Positions 24,692 through 33,562 of a DNA stretch of 64,000 nucleotides are shown here, piece by piece. How positions within the stretch are numbered: position 1 is the first letter of the stretch; each line of letters starts with the position of its first letter. This stretch comes from CBFHND01 sp965657085 (GTDB taxonomy: Bacteria; Pseudomonadota; Alphaproteobacteria; Rhodobacterales; Rhodobacteraceae), in assembly GCA_965657085.1 (NCBI GenBank), contig CBFHND010000006.1, forward strand, positions 62,001 to 126,000, read 5' to 3'. Under the pieces are notes generated by a model, which was given only the letters and a program-made list of their open reading frames with translations, made no database searches and was not told where the DNA came from. The position numbers and the translations under genes were made by a program.

Positions 24692-25390
24692 TCAGCCGTC
24701 TTGTAGTGGAAGGGGGCCAAACAAGGCCTCGAACTGGCTTTGGCCTGTTTGAGAGAATCGAATGATGCGGGTGCCGGGCGTGCGTGTGGCCCATCCAAGA
24801 TCAATAAATCGGGTCAGAAGCGCACGCCCGAACTTTCCTGCAAGGTGAGACCGCCGCGCGCTCCAGTCCAGACAATCGCGGCACATCGGCGCGCGCGAAG
24901 TCTTGAGGTTTTCCAGTGACACTCCGATCTGCTGTGCAAATGCCTGACCTCTGTCGGTCAGGGTCAGGCCGTCCGCTGCGGCCGCGATGTGGCCCATTTG
25001 CATTAGGGACCGGTACATGTGAACGCCCATGTCGCCGGCAAGATGGTTGTAACAGACACGCGCGTTTCGCAGGGCCTGATCGCGCGGCCCGGTCCGCGTC
25101 CGCAGATGCCCGTGATTTGCAGCAAGGCCCATCATCGCCTCGATGGTGCGTGCGACATGGTCCCCCGACAGTGTGTAGTACCGATGCCGCCCCTGTTTGC
25201 GTTGTTTCAACAGGCCGCCGTCTTGCAGTTTGGCAAGGTGCGAGGACGCGGTGGGCGGGGTCACACCCGCCTCGTGCGCCAGCTCGGTGGCGGTCAGGGC
25301 GCGGCCAGACATCAGCGCCGTGAGGATGGTGGCGCGGGCGGGGTCGCCCATCAAGGTGGCGATACGTGCGAAATCAGGGCCTTCTTTCAT
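24692..25390 (-). CDS. ArsR-family winged-helix regulator
   Basis: The 232-residue repressor-like protein has an ArsR winged helix in residues 1-90 (LMGDPARATILTALMSG, ALTATELAHEAGVTPPTASSHLAKL, GRHRYYTL). A C-terminal domain of about 130 residues includes CRDCLDWS, a possible ligand-binding cysteine pair. The start at 25390 (MKEGPDF) is preferred because the palindrome at 25393-25408 lies just upstream; a longer frame would place the palindrome inside the gene. It is divergent from a NIPSNAP and a monooxygenase gene, which are likely targets. Confidence 0.88.
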   Translation of the reverse strand: MKEGPDFARIATLMGDPARATILTALMSGRALTATELAHEAGVTPPTASSHLAKLQDGGLLKQRKQGRHRYYTLSGDHVARTIEAMMGLAANHGHLRTRTGPRDQALRNARVCYNHLAGDMGVHMYRSLMQMGHIAAAADGLTLTDRGQAFAQQIGVSLENLKTSRAPMCRDCLDWSARRSHLAGKFGRALLTRFIDLGWATRTPGTRIIRFSQTGQSQFEALFGPLPLQDG

Positions 25391-25392
25391 AG

Positions 25393-25408
25393 TTTGACCG
25401 TAGTCAAA
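25393..25408. promoter_or_regulatory. Palindromic operator, TTTGAC-CGTA-GTCAAA
   Basis: A perfect inverted repeat with 6-base arms and a 4-base spacer lies 3 bases upstream of the ArsR-type start and 54 bases upstream of the divergent NIPSNAP gene. Its size and place are right for a winged-helix dimer repressing both directions. No other copy was noticed in the window. Confidence 0.55.
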
Positions 25409-25461
25409 GCATTCGCGCACTGCAATCGGGTAGGTCAGTTTCAGAAAAAAGGAGAAACACT

Positions 25462-25785
25462 ATGCTGACCTGTTTCATTCGTTATGAAATTGACCCTGTG
25501 AAAAAACCTCAGTTCGAGACCTATGCGCGCAACTGGGGGCAGGCGATCCCGCGCTGTGGAGCGGACCTTGTGGGGTATTTTTCACCACACGAAGGGTCTG
25601 CAACGCTTGCCTATGGCATTTATCATGTGCGGTCGCTGGCAGATTACGAGGCCTACAGGGCGCGGTTGGCCGCTGATCCGTTGGGGCAACAGAATTATCA
25701 GTTCGCGCAAGATCAGAAGTTTATCCTGCGCGAAGATCGAACCTGGTTGAAATGCGCATCACTGCCGCATGGAGGCGCAGAATGA
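25462..25785 (+). CDS. NIPSNAP family protein
   Basis: The 107-residue protein shows the NIPSNAP pattern: FIRYEIDPVKKPQFETYARNW at the start, HEGSATLAYGIYHVRSLADYEAYRARL in the middle, and FILREDRTWLK near the end. These proteins form ferredoxin-like dimers; their biochemical role is poorly known. A GGAGAAAC site precedes the ATG. The stop overlaps the next start (ATGA). It is divergent from the ArsR-type regulator. Confidence 0.88.
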   Translation: MLTCFIRYEIDPVKKPQFETYARNWGQAIPRCGADLVGYFSPHEGSATLAYGIYHVRSLADYEAYRARLAADPLGQQNYQFAQDQKFILREDRTWLKCASLPHGGAE

Positions 25786-26129
25786 TCGCGGTGATTTTCG
25801 AGGTGACCCCTGCTCCGGGACAAAAAGAGACCTACCTTGATATCGCGGCGACCATGCGCCCGATGTTGTCCGAGGTTGAGGGGTTCATCTCGGTGGAGCG
25901 ATTTCAAAGCCTGACCGCGCCGGACAAGCTGTTGTCCTTGTCCTTCTTCGAAGACGAGGCCGCCGTTCAAAGGTGGCGACAATTGTCGCAACATCGCGGT
26001 GCGCAGGCAAAGGGGCGGGGCGGTGTGTTCTCGGACTACCGGCTGCGCGTGGCGAACGTGGCGCGCGATTACGGACTGTTCGACAGGGCTGAGGCGCCGC
26101 CCGACAGCCGCGCGGTACACGGGGCCTGA
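25782..26129 (+). CDS. Antibiotic biosynthesis monooxygenase-like protein
   Basis: This 115-residue dimeric alpha/beta-barrel protein has the family core: AVIFEVTPAPGQKETYLDIA, EVEGFISVERFQSL and LLSLSFFEDEAAVQRWR. Members act on aromatic or electrophilic small molecules or degrade haem, but most are uncharacterised. The start at 25782 overlaps the NIPSNAP stop, giving a two-gene unit under likely ArsR control. Confidence 0.87.
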   Translation: MIAVIFEVTPAPGQKETYLDIAATMRPMLSEVEGFISVERFQSLTAPDKLLSLSFFEDEAAVQRWRQLSQHRGAQAKGRGGVFSDYRLRVANVARDYGLFDRAEAPPDSRAVHGA

Positions 26130-26174
26130 GAACGGGACGTCCTTGCCGGTTGCATGGGGTTAGGCGCATAGAAA

Positions 26175-26197
26175 AAGGGGGGCTGACAGCCCCCCTT
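26175..26197 (-). terminator. Strong terminator of fadH
   Basis: AAGGGGGGCT (26175-26184) and AGCCCCCCTT (26188-26197) form a perfect 10-base stem with a 3-base loop. Read on the minus strand it is followed by TTTTT minus the stem overlap, so it ends the left-pointing fadH transcript. It may also stop the right-pointing monooxygenase transcript that ends at 26129. Confidence 0.8.
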
Positions 26198-26229
26198 GCG
26201 TTCGTGAATACGTGCAGTCCAAAGACAGA

Positions 26230-28257
26230 TCAGAGGCTGGCGGCGAGCCGGGTGCCCTGATCGATGGCGCGCTTTGCATCAAGCTCCGCGGCCACGTCCG
26301 CGCCGCCGATCACGTGGCAAGGCGTGCCTTGGGCTTCAAGAGCGTCTGCCAGGCTGCGCTCAGGCACCTGACCTGCGCACAGAACAATTGTGTCTGCTGC
26401 GATTGTCTGCGGGTTTTCGCGCGCCTCGCCAAAGGACACGTGCAGGCCTTCGGCGTCGATGCGTTCGTAGTTTACGCCGCCCACAAATTCGACGTCCTTC
26501 ATCTTCAGTGCGGCGCGGTGAATCCAGCCGGTTGTTTTGCCCAGACCCTTGCCGTGTTTCGTGGCTTTACGCTGCAACAGCGTAATGTCACGTGCGGCCG
26601 GTACGGGTTGCGGGCCTTCCGGGGCAAGTCCGCCGCGGTGGTCGGCTGGGTCCGTCACACCCCATTCGCGCATCCATTCGGGCAGGTTTTCGGTCGGGCT
26701 TTCGCCTTCGTGGGCCAAAAACTCCGACACATCGAAACCGATCCCGCCTGCGCCGATCACGGCCACGCGTTTTCCGACGGGTGTCTTGTGGCGCAGCACA
26801 TCGATGTAGTCGACGACATTGTCGCCGTCCTGTCCGGGGATCTGGGGATCACGGGGCGTCACACCGGTGGCCACGATCACCTCGTCAAAGTCCTTGAGCA
26901 TGTCCGCCGTGGCCGTTGTTTCAAGGCGCGTTTCGATGCCCAGATCAGCGATCATGGTGCGATACCAGTCGACGAGGCCCCAGAATTCTTCTTTGCCGGG
27001 GATTTGTTTGGCCATGTTCAACTGGCCGCCAATCTCGGCGGATTTGTCGAAGACGGTGACGCTGTGACCGCGTTGTGCGGCTGTCATCGCTGTCGAAAGG
27101 CCCGCGGGGCCTGCGCCGACAACGGCGATTGCCTTTTTGGCCTGCGCAGGTTCGATGGGCAGTTCCGTCTCATAGCAGGCGCGAGGGTTCACGAGGCATG
27201 AACTGATCTTGCCGCCGAAAGTGTGGTCCAGACAGGCCTGGTTACAGGCGATGCAGGGCGCGATGTGATCAGCCTGACCTGCGGCGGCCTTGGCGACGAA
27301 ATGCGCGTCTGCGAGCATGGGGCGGGCCATCGATACCATGTCCGCGCAGCCGGTCGACAGGACCTCTTCGGCGACCTCGGGGGTGTTGATGCGGTTCGAT
27401 GTGATGACCGGGATCGACACCTGGCCCATCAATTTCTTCGTGACCCATGCAAAGGCTGCACGCGGCACGGATGTGGCGATTGTCGGAATACGCGCTTCAT
27501 GCCAGCCGATGCCGGTGTTGATGATCGTGGCACCCGCGTCCTCGACGGCCTTGGCCAGTTGCACGACTTCTTCGTGCGTGGAACCGTTTGGCACCAGATC
27601 GATCATGCTGAGCCGGTAGATGATGATGAAATCATCGCCAACGGCGGCGCGGGTGCGTTTGATCACCTCGATCGGAAGGCGCATGCGATTTTCATAGGAG
27701 CCGCCCCAACGATCCGTGCGCTTGTTGGTGTGGGTCACAAGGAACTGGTTGATGAAATATCCCTCGGATCCCATGATTTCGACGCCGTCATAACCAGCCT
27801 TGCGCGCACGTGCGGCGGTGTCGGCGATGTCCTGGATCTGCTTTTCGATGCCGTCCTCGTCCAGTTCCGTGGGCGGGAAGGGCGAAATGGGTGATTTGAT
27901 CGGGCTGGGCGCCACGCACATGGGGCCATAGGCATAGCGGCCCGCGTGCAGGATTTGCATGGCAATCTTGCCGCCCGCTTCGTGCACGCGGTCGGTGACA
28001 ATGCTGTGGTTGGTGACGTCTTCATCGGTTGTCATCATCGCCGCTCCCGGCAGGACGGACCCTTCGAGATTGGGGCCGATGCCGCCCGTCACCATCAGGC
28101 CCACATCCCCACGCGCGCGCTCTGCATAGAATTCCGCGACCCGGTTCCAGTCCTTGGTTTCCTCAAGGCCCGTGTGCATCGATCCCATCAGGATCCGGTT
28201 CTTCAGTGTGGTAAAGCCCAGATCAAGGGGGGCGAGCATGTGGGGATAGGCTGTCAT
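26230..28257 (-). CDS. fadH: NADPH-dependent 2,4-dienoyl-CoA reductase
   Basis: The 675-residue protein has three parts. An FMN TIM barrel covers about 1-340 (PLDLGFTTLKNRILMGSMHT, MARPMLAD). A [4Fe-4S] site CIACNQAC with two further cysteines lies near 340-360. FAD and NADPH domains follow, with VVGAGPAGLS and VIGAGGIGFD. It reduces 2,4-dienoyl-CoA during beta-oxidation of unsaturated fatty acids. Members of the same family also reduce other enoates or demethylate amines, so the substrate is probable, not certain. A GGAGG site lies before the start at 28257. Confidence 0.88.
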   Translation of the reverse strand: MTAYPHMLAPLDLGFTTLKNRILMGSMHTGLEETKDWNRVAEFYAERARGDVGLMVTGGIGPNLEGSVLPGAAMMTTDEDVTNHSIVTDRVHEAGGKIAMQILHAGRYAYGPMCVAPSPIKSPISPFPPTELDEDGIEKQIQDIADTAARARKAGYDGVEIMGSEGYFINQFLVTHTNKRTDRWGGSYENRMRLPIEVIKRTRAAVGDDFIIIYRLSMIDLVPNGSTHEEVVQLAKAVEDAGATIINTGIGWHEARIPTIATSVPRAAFAWVTKKLMGQVSIPVITSNRINTPEVAEEVLSTGCADMVSMARPMLADAHFVAKAAAGQADHIAPCIACNQACLDHTFGGKISSCLVNPRACYETELPIEPAQAKKAIAVVGAGPAGLSTAMTAAQRGHSVTVFDKSAEIGGQLNMAKQIPGKEEFWGLVDWYRTMIADLGIETRLETTATADMLKDFDEVIVATGVTPRDPQIPGQDGDNVVDYIDVLRHKTPVGKRVAVIGAGGIGFDVSEFLAHEGESPTENLPEWMREWGVTDPADHRGGLAPEGPQPVPAARDITLLQRKATKHGKGLGKTTGWIHRAALKMKDVEFVGGVNYERIDAEGLHVSFGEARENPQTIAADTIVLCAGQVPERSLADALEAQGTPCHVIGGADVAAELDAKRAIDQGTRLAASL

Positions 28258-28363
28258 GGAATCCTCCGGGGAAAATGTTTGCGCTATTTCGCCTGAAGTG
28301 GTGGCGATTGTCATGTGCAACGCGGCGTCAGGCAGGGTATCAGGAACCAAACGGAGGATCGAG

Positions 28364-28846
28364 ATGACAGGCGATGAAATCGCGGCGCTGCCTTATCGGC
28401 GCAATGTGGGCGTCATGGTGATGAATGCCGAAGGGCAGGTTTGGGTCGGGCAACGCAAGGACCGGTTTCGGGAATACTGGCAGATGCCGCAAGGTGGTGT
28501 GGACAAGGACGAGGACGCACAGGCGGCGGCCCTGCGCGAGTTGGAAGAAGAAACAGGTATCTTGCCGCATCTGGTCGAGGTTGTATCCGAAACGGCGGGA
28601 TGGTTGCCCTACGATCTGCCACATGATGTCGTGCCGACGATCTGGAACGGCAAGTATCGCGGGCAAGAGCAAAAGTGGTTCTTGCTGCGGTTTCTGGGTG
28701 AAGACGATCAGGTCAATATCGACACCGATCATCCGGAGTTTTCCCGGTGGAAGTGGCTGGATCCTGCCGAGTTGGCCGACGCGATTGTGCCGTTCAAACG
28801 GGATGTCTATGTTCAGGTTCTGAAAGAATTTGACGAGTATCTGTAA
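28364..28846 (+). CDS. rppH: RNA pyrophosphohydrolase
   Basis: The 160-residue Nudix enzyme has the full Nudix box GGVDKDEDAQAAALRELEEE followed by TGI, preceded by WQMPQ, which is diagnostic for RppH. It removes pyrophosphate from the 5' end of mRNA to start decay. A CGGAGGAT site lies before the ATG at 28364. The stop overlaps the start of the next gene (TAATG). Confidence 0.93.
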   Translation: MTGDEIAALPYRRNVGVMVMNAEGQVWVGQRKDRFREYWQMPQGGVDKDEDAQAAALRELEEETGILPHLVEVVSETAGWLPYDLPHDVVPTIWNGKYRGQEQKWFLLRFLGEDDQVNIDTDHPEFSRWKWLDPAELADAIVPFKRDVYVQVLKEFDEYL

Positions 28847-29331
28847 TGCGGTTTCTGGCGGGTCTGATGATATGTTTGTTGCCTGTGCAGGGCCTTGCGT
28901 TGTCCTGCCTGCCGCAAACAGTACCGAATGTGTACACCCGCATTGCCGAGGCAGCCGAGACATATGTCGTGGTGCAAGGCGTTTTGACTTTTGATGAAAG
29001 CCAATTGCCCGAATTCGATCCGAACAATTCCGAAGCTTCTGCACAGCGGATTGAAATCCCGGCGCGCCTGAACGGCAAGGTTCTGGGGGTGCGCGCGTTT
29101 GATCAGCGGTTTGATCGGTCGATCACCCTTGTGCCCCGGTGCTTTGGTCCTTGGTGCCCGCAGGCCAAAAGCGGGCAGGAGGTTCTGGCCTTTGTCCAGC
29201 GCAAGAGCAGCGTTTTTGAACTGACAATCGATCCTTGTGGTGGGGACATGATTGCAACGCCATCAGATGCCCAAATTCGGGAACTGTTGTCTTGCCACCG
29301 CGGCCAGACCTGTCGCGTGATCAAATACTAG
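28846..29331 (+). CDS. Exported protein of unknown function
   Basis: The 161-residue protein has a Sec signal (MRFLAGLMICLLPVQGLA) and six cysteines in the mature part (SCLPQT, PRCFGPWCP, DPCGG, SCHRGQTC), suggesting disulfides in the periplasm. The pattern resembles small secreted beta proteins, but I recognise no family. It is translationally coupled to rppH (TAATG). Convergent with the acetyltransferase that ends at 29342. Confidence 0.7.
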   Translation: MRFLAGLMICLLPVQGLALSCLPQTVPNVYTRIAEAAETYVVVQGVLTFDESQLPEFDPNNSEASAQRIEIPARLNGKVLGVRAFDQRFDRSITLVPRCFGPWCPQAKSGQEVLAFVQRKSSVFELTIDPCGGDMIATPSDAQIRELLSCHRGQTCRVIKY

Positions 29332-29341
29332 CAGCCGACAG

Positions 29342-29938
29342 TCAGCCGGAAATAATCGGCACATGCGGCGCGAGAGCGCGGTCATAGCCTTTGGTCAGCC
29401 GCGGATCGTCGTCGATCTCGATCTGTTGACGGTATGGAACAAACCCACTGCGCCGATAGAAATCCATGGCTTGGGGGCTATCGAGCGTGCACGTATGGAC
29501 ATGAAACCGGGAGATCGGACGGCTCCAGGCCTGAGCGATTGCGACGTTCATCAGGAAACGCCCCGCGCCCGTCCCGATCAACGCATCTGTCAGCCCGAAA
29601 AAGGCCAGTTCGCAAGCACCCGGCTCGCGGAAATCAAGTTCGAGCAGGGCAGCATCGGCCCCATCCCGCGTCAGCGTCCAGATCATGACATCCGGGTGAT
29701 GAATGATGGCCGACAAATCAGCATCGCTCAGCCCCCGGCGGGAGAACCACAACCAGTCCTGACCGACAGCGGTGAAGATGGCGCGGTACCAGTCGAGCGT
29801 GGGGTTTGGCACGGGGCGCAATGCCCAACCTTCGGCCAGCTGCGCAGGCCGTTCGTCTGCCTGCGCAAGCATTTCGAGATGCGTGACGACCGTTGCGATT
29901 TTGCCCGGTGGGACATCATGCATTCCATCGCTTAGCAT
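29342..29938 (-). CDS. GNAT family N-acetyltransferase
   Basis: The 198-residue protein has the GNAT fold: LELDFREPGACELAFFGLTDALIGTGAGRFLMN includes the acetyl-CoA loop GTGAGRFL, then FHVHTCTLDSPQAMDFYRRSGFVPY near the end. The acceptor is unknown. Its ATG shares a base with the stop of the adenosine kinase gene upstream (TGATG), so the two are co-translated. Confidence 0.85.
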   Translation of the reverse strand: MLSDGMHDVPPGKIATVVTHLEMLAQADERPAQLAEGWALRPVPNPTLDWYRAIFTAVGQDWLWFSRRGLSDADLSAIIHHPDVMIWTLTRDGADAALLELDFREPGACELAFFGLTDALIGTGAGRFLMNVAIAQAWSRPISRFHVHTCTLDSPQAMDFYRRSGFVPYRQQIEIDDDPRLTKGYDRALAPHVPIISG

Positions 29939-30930
29939 CAGGTGACAAGGCCTGCGTTCTTGAACAGGGAAAGGATGTTGGTTTCCGGGCGGGGCCCAAT
30001 GTGGCTGATCACTTCTGCGGCACAGATGTGGCCCATGCGACCGCAGGTTTCCAGATCGCGGTCAGTGGCCAGACCATATAGAAATCCCGCGGCAAACTGA
30101 TCGCCGGCGCCTGTGGCATCAACCGGCACAACCTTGGTCACGGGAACGTCCACACGCTCTTGATCCCGGATGATCGTTACACCGTCACCCGACCGCGTAC
30201 AGACCACGATGGGGCACATGGCCGCCGTATTGGCCAATGCATGTTCAAGGTCCTGCGTTTCAAAGAGCGACAGGATTTCCGCCTCGTTGCCGATCACGAA
30301 GTCCAGTTCTTCGCCGATCATCTGCAGGAAGTCATCGCGGTGGCGGTCAACGCAGAAGGGATCGGAAATGGCGATACCTGCCATACCCCCGGCGGCGCGT
30401 GTCGTGCGGGATGCCTGCCGGAACGCCTCTTTGCCTGCGGGTTTGTCGAACAGATACCCTTCGAGGAACATGATGCGGGCCGTGTTGCAGACCTCGTCTG
30501 GCACATCCGCAGGCCCCAGATCGGTTGAGATACCAAGATAGGTGTTCATCGACCGCTCGCCATCGGGCGAGACAAAGATCATCGACCGCGACGTGGGCAA
30601 GGCACCCCCCGCCACCGGCGCATTGACGAAATCTGTCCCCGCATCTGCCATGCTGCTTGCGTAGAACCGGCCAAGCGCGTCGTCGTTCACCCGACCGATG
30701 AAAGCGGTGGGCAGGCCCAGGGCGCCGACGCCCGCAATGGTATTTGCAACCGACCCGCCGGGCGTCTGCAACCGTTCCTGCATCGCGCCGTAGAGCGTTT
30801 CCGCGCGGTCGCGTTCGATAAGCTGCATGATCCCTTTTTCGATCCCCATGTGATCGAGAAAGCTGTCATCGCCATGCGAGATTACATCGACAACGGCATT
30901 GCCGATGCCAACCAGTTCGTAGTGCGTCAT
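29938..30930 (-). CDS. Adenosine kinase, PfkB family
   Basis: The 330-residue PfkB sugar kinase has VGIGNAVVDVI at the start, the GGSVANTIAGVGALG substrate motif near 55-70 and the catalytic VDATGAGDQFAAGFLYG motif near 272. The length, N-terminus and GDDSFL segment fit bacterial adenosine kinases that recycle adenosine to AMP, though other nucleoside or sugar substrates are possible. It overlaps nth upstream (ATGA) and the acetyltransferase downstream. Confidence 0.85.
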   Translation of the reverse strand: MTHYELVGIGNAVVDVISHGDDSFLDHMGIEKGIMQLIERDRAETLYGAMQERLQTPGGSVANTIAGVGALGLPTAFIGRVNDDALGRFYASSMADAGTDFVNAPVAGGALPTSRSMIFVSPDGERSMNTYLGISTDLGPADVPDEVCNTARIMFLEGYLFDKPAGKEAFRQASRTTRAAGGMAGIAISDPFCVDRHRDDFLQMIGEELDFVIGNEAEILSLFETQDLEHALANTAAMCPIVVCTRSGDGVTIIRDQERVDVPVTKVVPVDATGAGDQFAAGFLYGLATDRDLETCGRMGHICAAEVISHIGPRPETNILSLFKNAGLVT

Positions 30931-31571
30931 TGGGTTTTATCCTCAAAGGGGCAGAGATCGCGGATGATGCAGGTGGGGCACTGCGGCTTGCGTGCTTTGC
31001 AGTGATAGCGCCCGTGCAGGATCATCCAGTGGTGTGCGTGTTGCTGAAATTCGGCCGGAATGTTGTCTTCTATGGCGCGCTCAACCGCGTCCACGGTCTT
31101 GCCCGGTGCAATGCCCGTACGGTTGCCCAACCGGAAGATGTGGGTGTCCACGGCCTGAGCGGGTTGATGAAACCACATGTTCAGAACAACATTTGCTGTT
31201 TTGCGGCCCACACCGGGCAACGACTGTAGCGCCGCGCGCGACGACGGGACGACCCCGCCGTAGTCATCGACGAGGATCTGGCTGAGTTTCATCACGTTCT
31301 TGGCCTTTTGCCGGAAAAGGCCGATCGTCTTGATGTGATCGGTCAGCGCGTCAATTCCGAGGTCCAGCATCTTTTGCGGAGTGTCCGCGATTTTGAACAA
31401 TGCACGGGTCGCCTTGTTCACGCTCGCATCGGTGGCCTGCGCGCTCAGCGCCACGGCCACGACCAACGTATACGCGTTGACGTGTTCCAACTCCCCTTTG
31501 GGTTCAGGATCAGCGTCACGGAAGCGCGAAAAAATCGCATGGATGGTGTGGTAATCAAGTTGCTTTGCCAT
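30927..31571 (-). CDS. nth: Endonuclease III
   Basis: The 214-residue base-excision repair enzyme has the helix-hairpin-helix LPGVGRKTANVV with the catalytic lysine, the downstream aspartate in AVDTHIFRLGNR, and a C-terminal [4Fe-4S] site C-x6-C-x2-C-x5-C (CKARKPQCPTCIIRDLC). It removes oxidised pyrimidines from DNA. The start at 31571 (MAKQLDYHTI) is the normal family start. Confidence 0.95.
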   Translation of the reverse strand: MAKQLDYHTIHAIFSRFRDADPEPKGELEHVNAYTLVVAVALSAQATDASVNKATRALFKIADTPQKMLDLGIDALTDHIKTIGLFRQKAKNVMKLSQILVDDYGGVVPSSRAALQSLPGVGRKTANVVLNMWFHQPAQAVDTHIFRLGNRTGIAPGKTVDAVERAIEDNIPAEFQQHAHHWMILHGRYHCKARKPQCPTCIIRDLCPFEDKTQ

Positions 31572-31736
31572 GGGGCTTGGTATGGGGGTTTTAGGCGCTG
31601 CGGGCAAGCAAGCAGAGCCTGTTTGGGGGCAAATGTATTGGATTGCAGAATATCGGAAAATCGCGCCCAGTCAGGCGATGATTGCGCAGCTTTCGGGTCG
31701 CACCAAATTCGGGTGCGGGGTATCCATTGGTCCGTG

Positions 31737-32588
31737 ATGGATATTGAACAGACAGAAAACGGGTACCACTACAACACTGTGCGTCGCGCAATCGAAGTGG
31801 TTGATGCGGGCGAAGGTCCGCTGTCGCTTGACGCGCTGGCCGATCGGATGGGCATGAGCACTGCGCATTTTCAGCGTATCTTTTCGCGTTGGGTTGGTGT
31901 GTCACCCAAGAAGTATCAGCAGTATCTTGCGCTGGGCCACGCCAAGTCGGTTCTGGATGCACGGTTTACGACGCTTGAGGCGGCGCATGCTGCGGGATTG
32001 TCGGGCGGCGGGCGTCTGCATGATCTGTTTGTGCGTTGGGAGGCAATGAGCCCCGGCGCCTACGCCCAAGGTGGCGCTGGGTTGGACATATTCTGGGGAT
32101 GGTTCGAAAGCCCCTTTGGCCCGGCCATCGTCATGGGCACCGAAAAGGGCATCTGCGGCCTTGGCTTTGCCGCCGAGACGGGGGAAGAGGCCGCGATGCA
32201 GGATCTCGTGGCGCGCTGGCCCAACGCCCGGTTCACCGAGGATCCGATGCGCTTGAAACCTTGGGTTGATGCGGCTTTTGGCGCGCAAGGCACCGCGTTG
32301 GAAAAAACGCCCATCTACCTGATCGGCGCGCCCTTTCAGATCAAGGTATGGGAGGCCCTTATGCGCATACCGTCGGGCCATGTCACGACTTATTCCGAAA
32401 TTGCACAGGCCATCGGCAATCCCCGTGCTGTGCGCGCCGTGGGGTCGGCGGTGGGCCGTAACCCTGTCAGTTGGTTGATCCCCTGTCATCGCGCCTTGCG
32501 CAAATCTGGCGGTCTTGGTGGTTATCACTGGGGTTTGGATCGCAAACGGGCGATGCTGGCCTTTGAGGCCGCCCGTATCGAGGCCTGA
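31737..32588 (+). CDS. AraC-type HTH fused to O6-methylguanine-DNA methyltransferase
   Basis: The 283-residue protein has an AraC-type DNA-binding domain in residues 1-100 (LSLDALADRMGMSTAHFQRIFSRW). The methyltransferase domain follows, with the acceptor cysteine in IPCHRAL and the helix-turn PRAVRAVGSAVGRNP. It removes alkyl groups from DNA and may regulate genes. The zinc-binding Ada N-terminal domain, which senses methyl phosphotriesters, is missing, so it resembles the Ada-like proteins annotated as bifunctional regulator/methyltransferase. The ATG at 31737 starts the recognised domain; the long upstream extension is shadow. Confidence 0.9.
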   Translation: MDIEQTENGYHYNTVRRAIEVVDAGEGPLSLDALADRMGMSTAHFQRIFSRWVGVSPKKYQQYLALGHAKSVLDARFTTLEAAHAAGLSGGGRLHDLFVRWEAMSPGAYAQGGAGLDIFWGWFESPFGPAIVMGTEKGICGLGFAAETGEEAAMQDLVARWPNARFTEDPMRLKPWVDAAFGAQGTALEKTPIYLIGAPFQIKVWEALMRIPSGHVTTYSEIAQAIGNPRAVRAVGSAVGRNPVSWLIPCHRALRKSGGLGGYHWGLDRKRAMLAFEAARIEA

Positions 32589-32784
32589 TCCGTTCAAAAT
32601 AAGGCTCTCGGGCGACGGGCTTTGCAGTTTCGGCCCGAAAGATGAAAAGCGGTTCACCCGACATATGGGCGGGATGTCGCCGATCCAGTATTTCCCTTAT
32701 TTTTGCGTGGGACGCAGGCTATATATTGGCCACACACACAAGATGCCCTGCCCGAACGGGGCCTGATATCGAAGGCAGTAAGAC

Positions 32785-33456
32785 ATGACATTTTCAAAGA
32801 TTTCGCTGGCTGCGGCCATGACTGGCGCTTTGGTTCTGGGGGCCTGTACGGACCCTGCATACCTTGGCGGCAACCCTGACGATCCCAAGCGCAACACAAA
32901 GCAAGGCGCAGCTGTTGGTGCCGCCGCTGGCGCGCTGTTGGGCGCTTTGGTCAGCGATGATGGCGACCGGGCCGATGGCGCGCTGAAGGGTGCGATTGTC
33001 GGCGGTGCCGTGGGGGCTGGGGTTGGTTACAGCCTCGACAAGCAAGAGGCAGACCTGCGGCGCGATCTGGGCAATGATGACGTGACAATCACCAACACGG
33101 GCGATCGCCTGATCGTGACGCTGCCACAGGACATCCTGTTTGCCACCGACAGTTTCGCAGTTCGAAGCGATCTGCGCCGTGATCTTGGCGCTTTGTCGGG
33201 CAACTTGCAGGCTTATCCCAACAGCACGGTTCAGATCGTGGGTCACACGGACAGCGATGGCGATGCCGCCTACAACCAACAACTGAGCGAACGGCGTGCA
33301 AATGCGGTTGCCGATGTGTTGCTGGACAACGGTATTCCGTTCTCGCGTATCCAGACGTTTGGCCGGGGCGAAAGCCAGCCGGTCGCCAGCAACCTTGATG
33401 CGGCGGGCAAGTCCCAGAACCGCCGGGTTGAGATCGTGATCCTGCCAAACGCCTGA
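32785..33456 (+). CDS. OmpA-family lipoprotein with glycine zipper
   Basis: The 223-residue protein has a lipoprotein signal with lipobox LGAC (cysteine 21). Two glycine-zipper stretches (GAAVGAAAGALLGALV and GAIVGGAVGAGVGYSLD) follow, then an OmpA domain: LPQDILFATDSFAV, VGHTDSDGDAAYNQQLSERR and KSQNRRVEIVILPN. It should be anchored in the outer membrane and bind peptidoglycan. It is transcribed alone, with a hairpin terminator just after the stop. Confidence 0.9.
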   Translation: MTFSKISLAAAMTGALVLGACTDPAYLGGNPDDPKRNTKQGAAVGAAAGALLGALVSDDGDRADGALKGAIVGGAVGAGVGYSLDKQEADLRRDLGNDDVTITNTGDRLIVTLPQDILFATDSFAVRSDLRRDLGALSGNLQAYPNSTVQIVGHTDSDGDAAYNQQLSERRANAVADVLLDNGIPFSRIQTFGRGESQPVASNLDAAGKSQNRRVEIVILPNA

Positions 33457-33479
33457 CCGCGCTTCGAGATATCTAGAAA

Positions 33480-33509
33480 AAGGGGCTGCATCATTTGATG
33501 CGGCCCCTT
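33480..33509 (+). terminator. Terminator after the OmpA-family lipoprotein
   Basis: AAGGGGCTGCATC (33480-33492) pairs with GATGCGGCCCCTT (33497-33509), a 13-base stem with one T-G pair and an ATTT loop, starting 24 bases after the stop codon. The T tract is weak. Confidence 0.7.
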
Positions 33510-33562
33510 GCATTTGTGCCGTGGTGGTCCACGTTGCGGACTGTCGATAAGGGGATTTGAAT

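Noticed and set aside
24525..24804. Small frames of 80-89 codons upstream of the ArsR-type gene
   Set aside because: They run across the CorA relic and the end of the regulator in wrong frames. The relic explains the local coding signal better.
26212..27201. A 329-codon frame opposite fadH
   Set aside because: Antisense shadow without start signal or family similarity.
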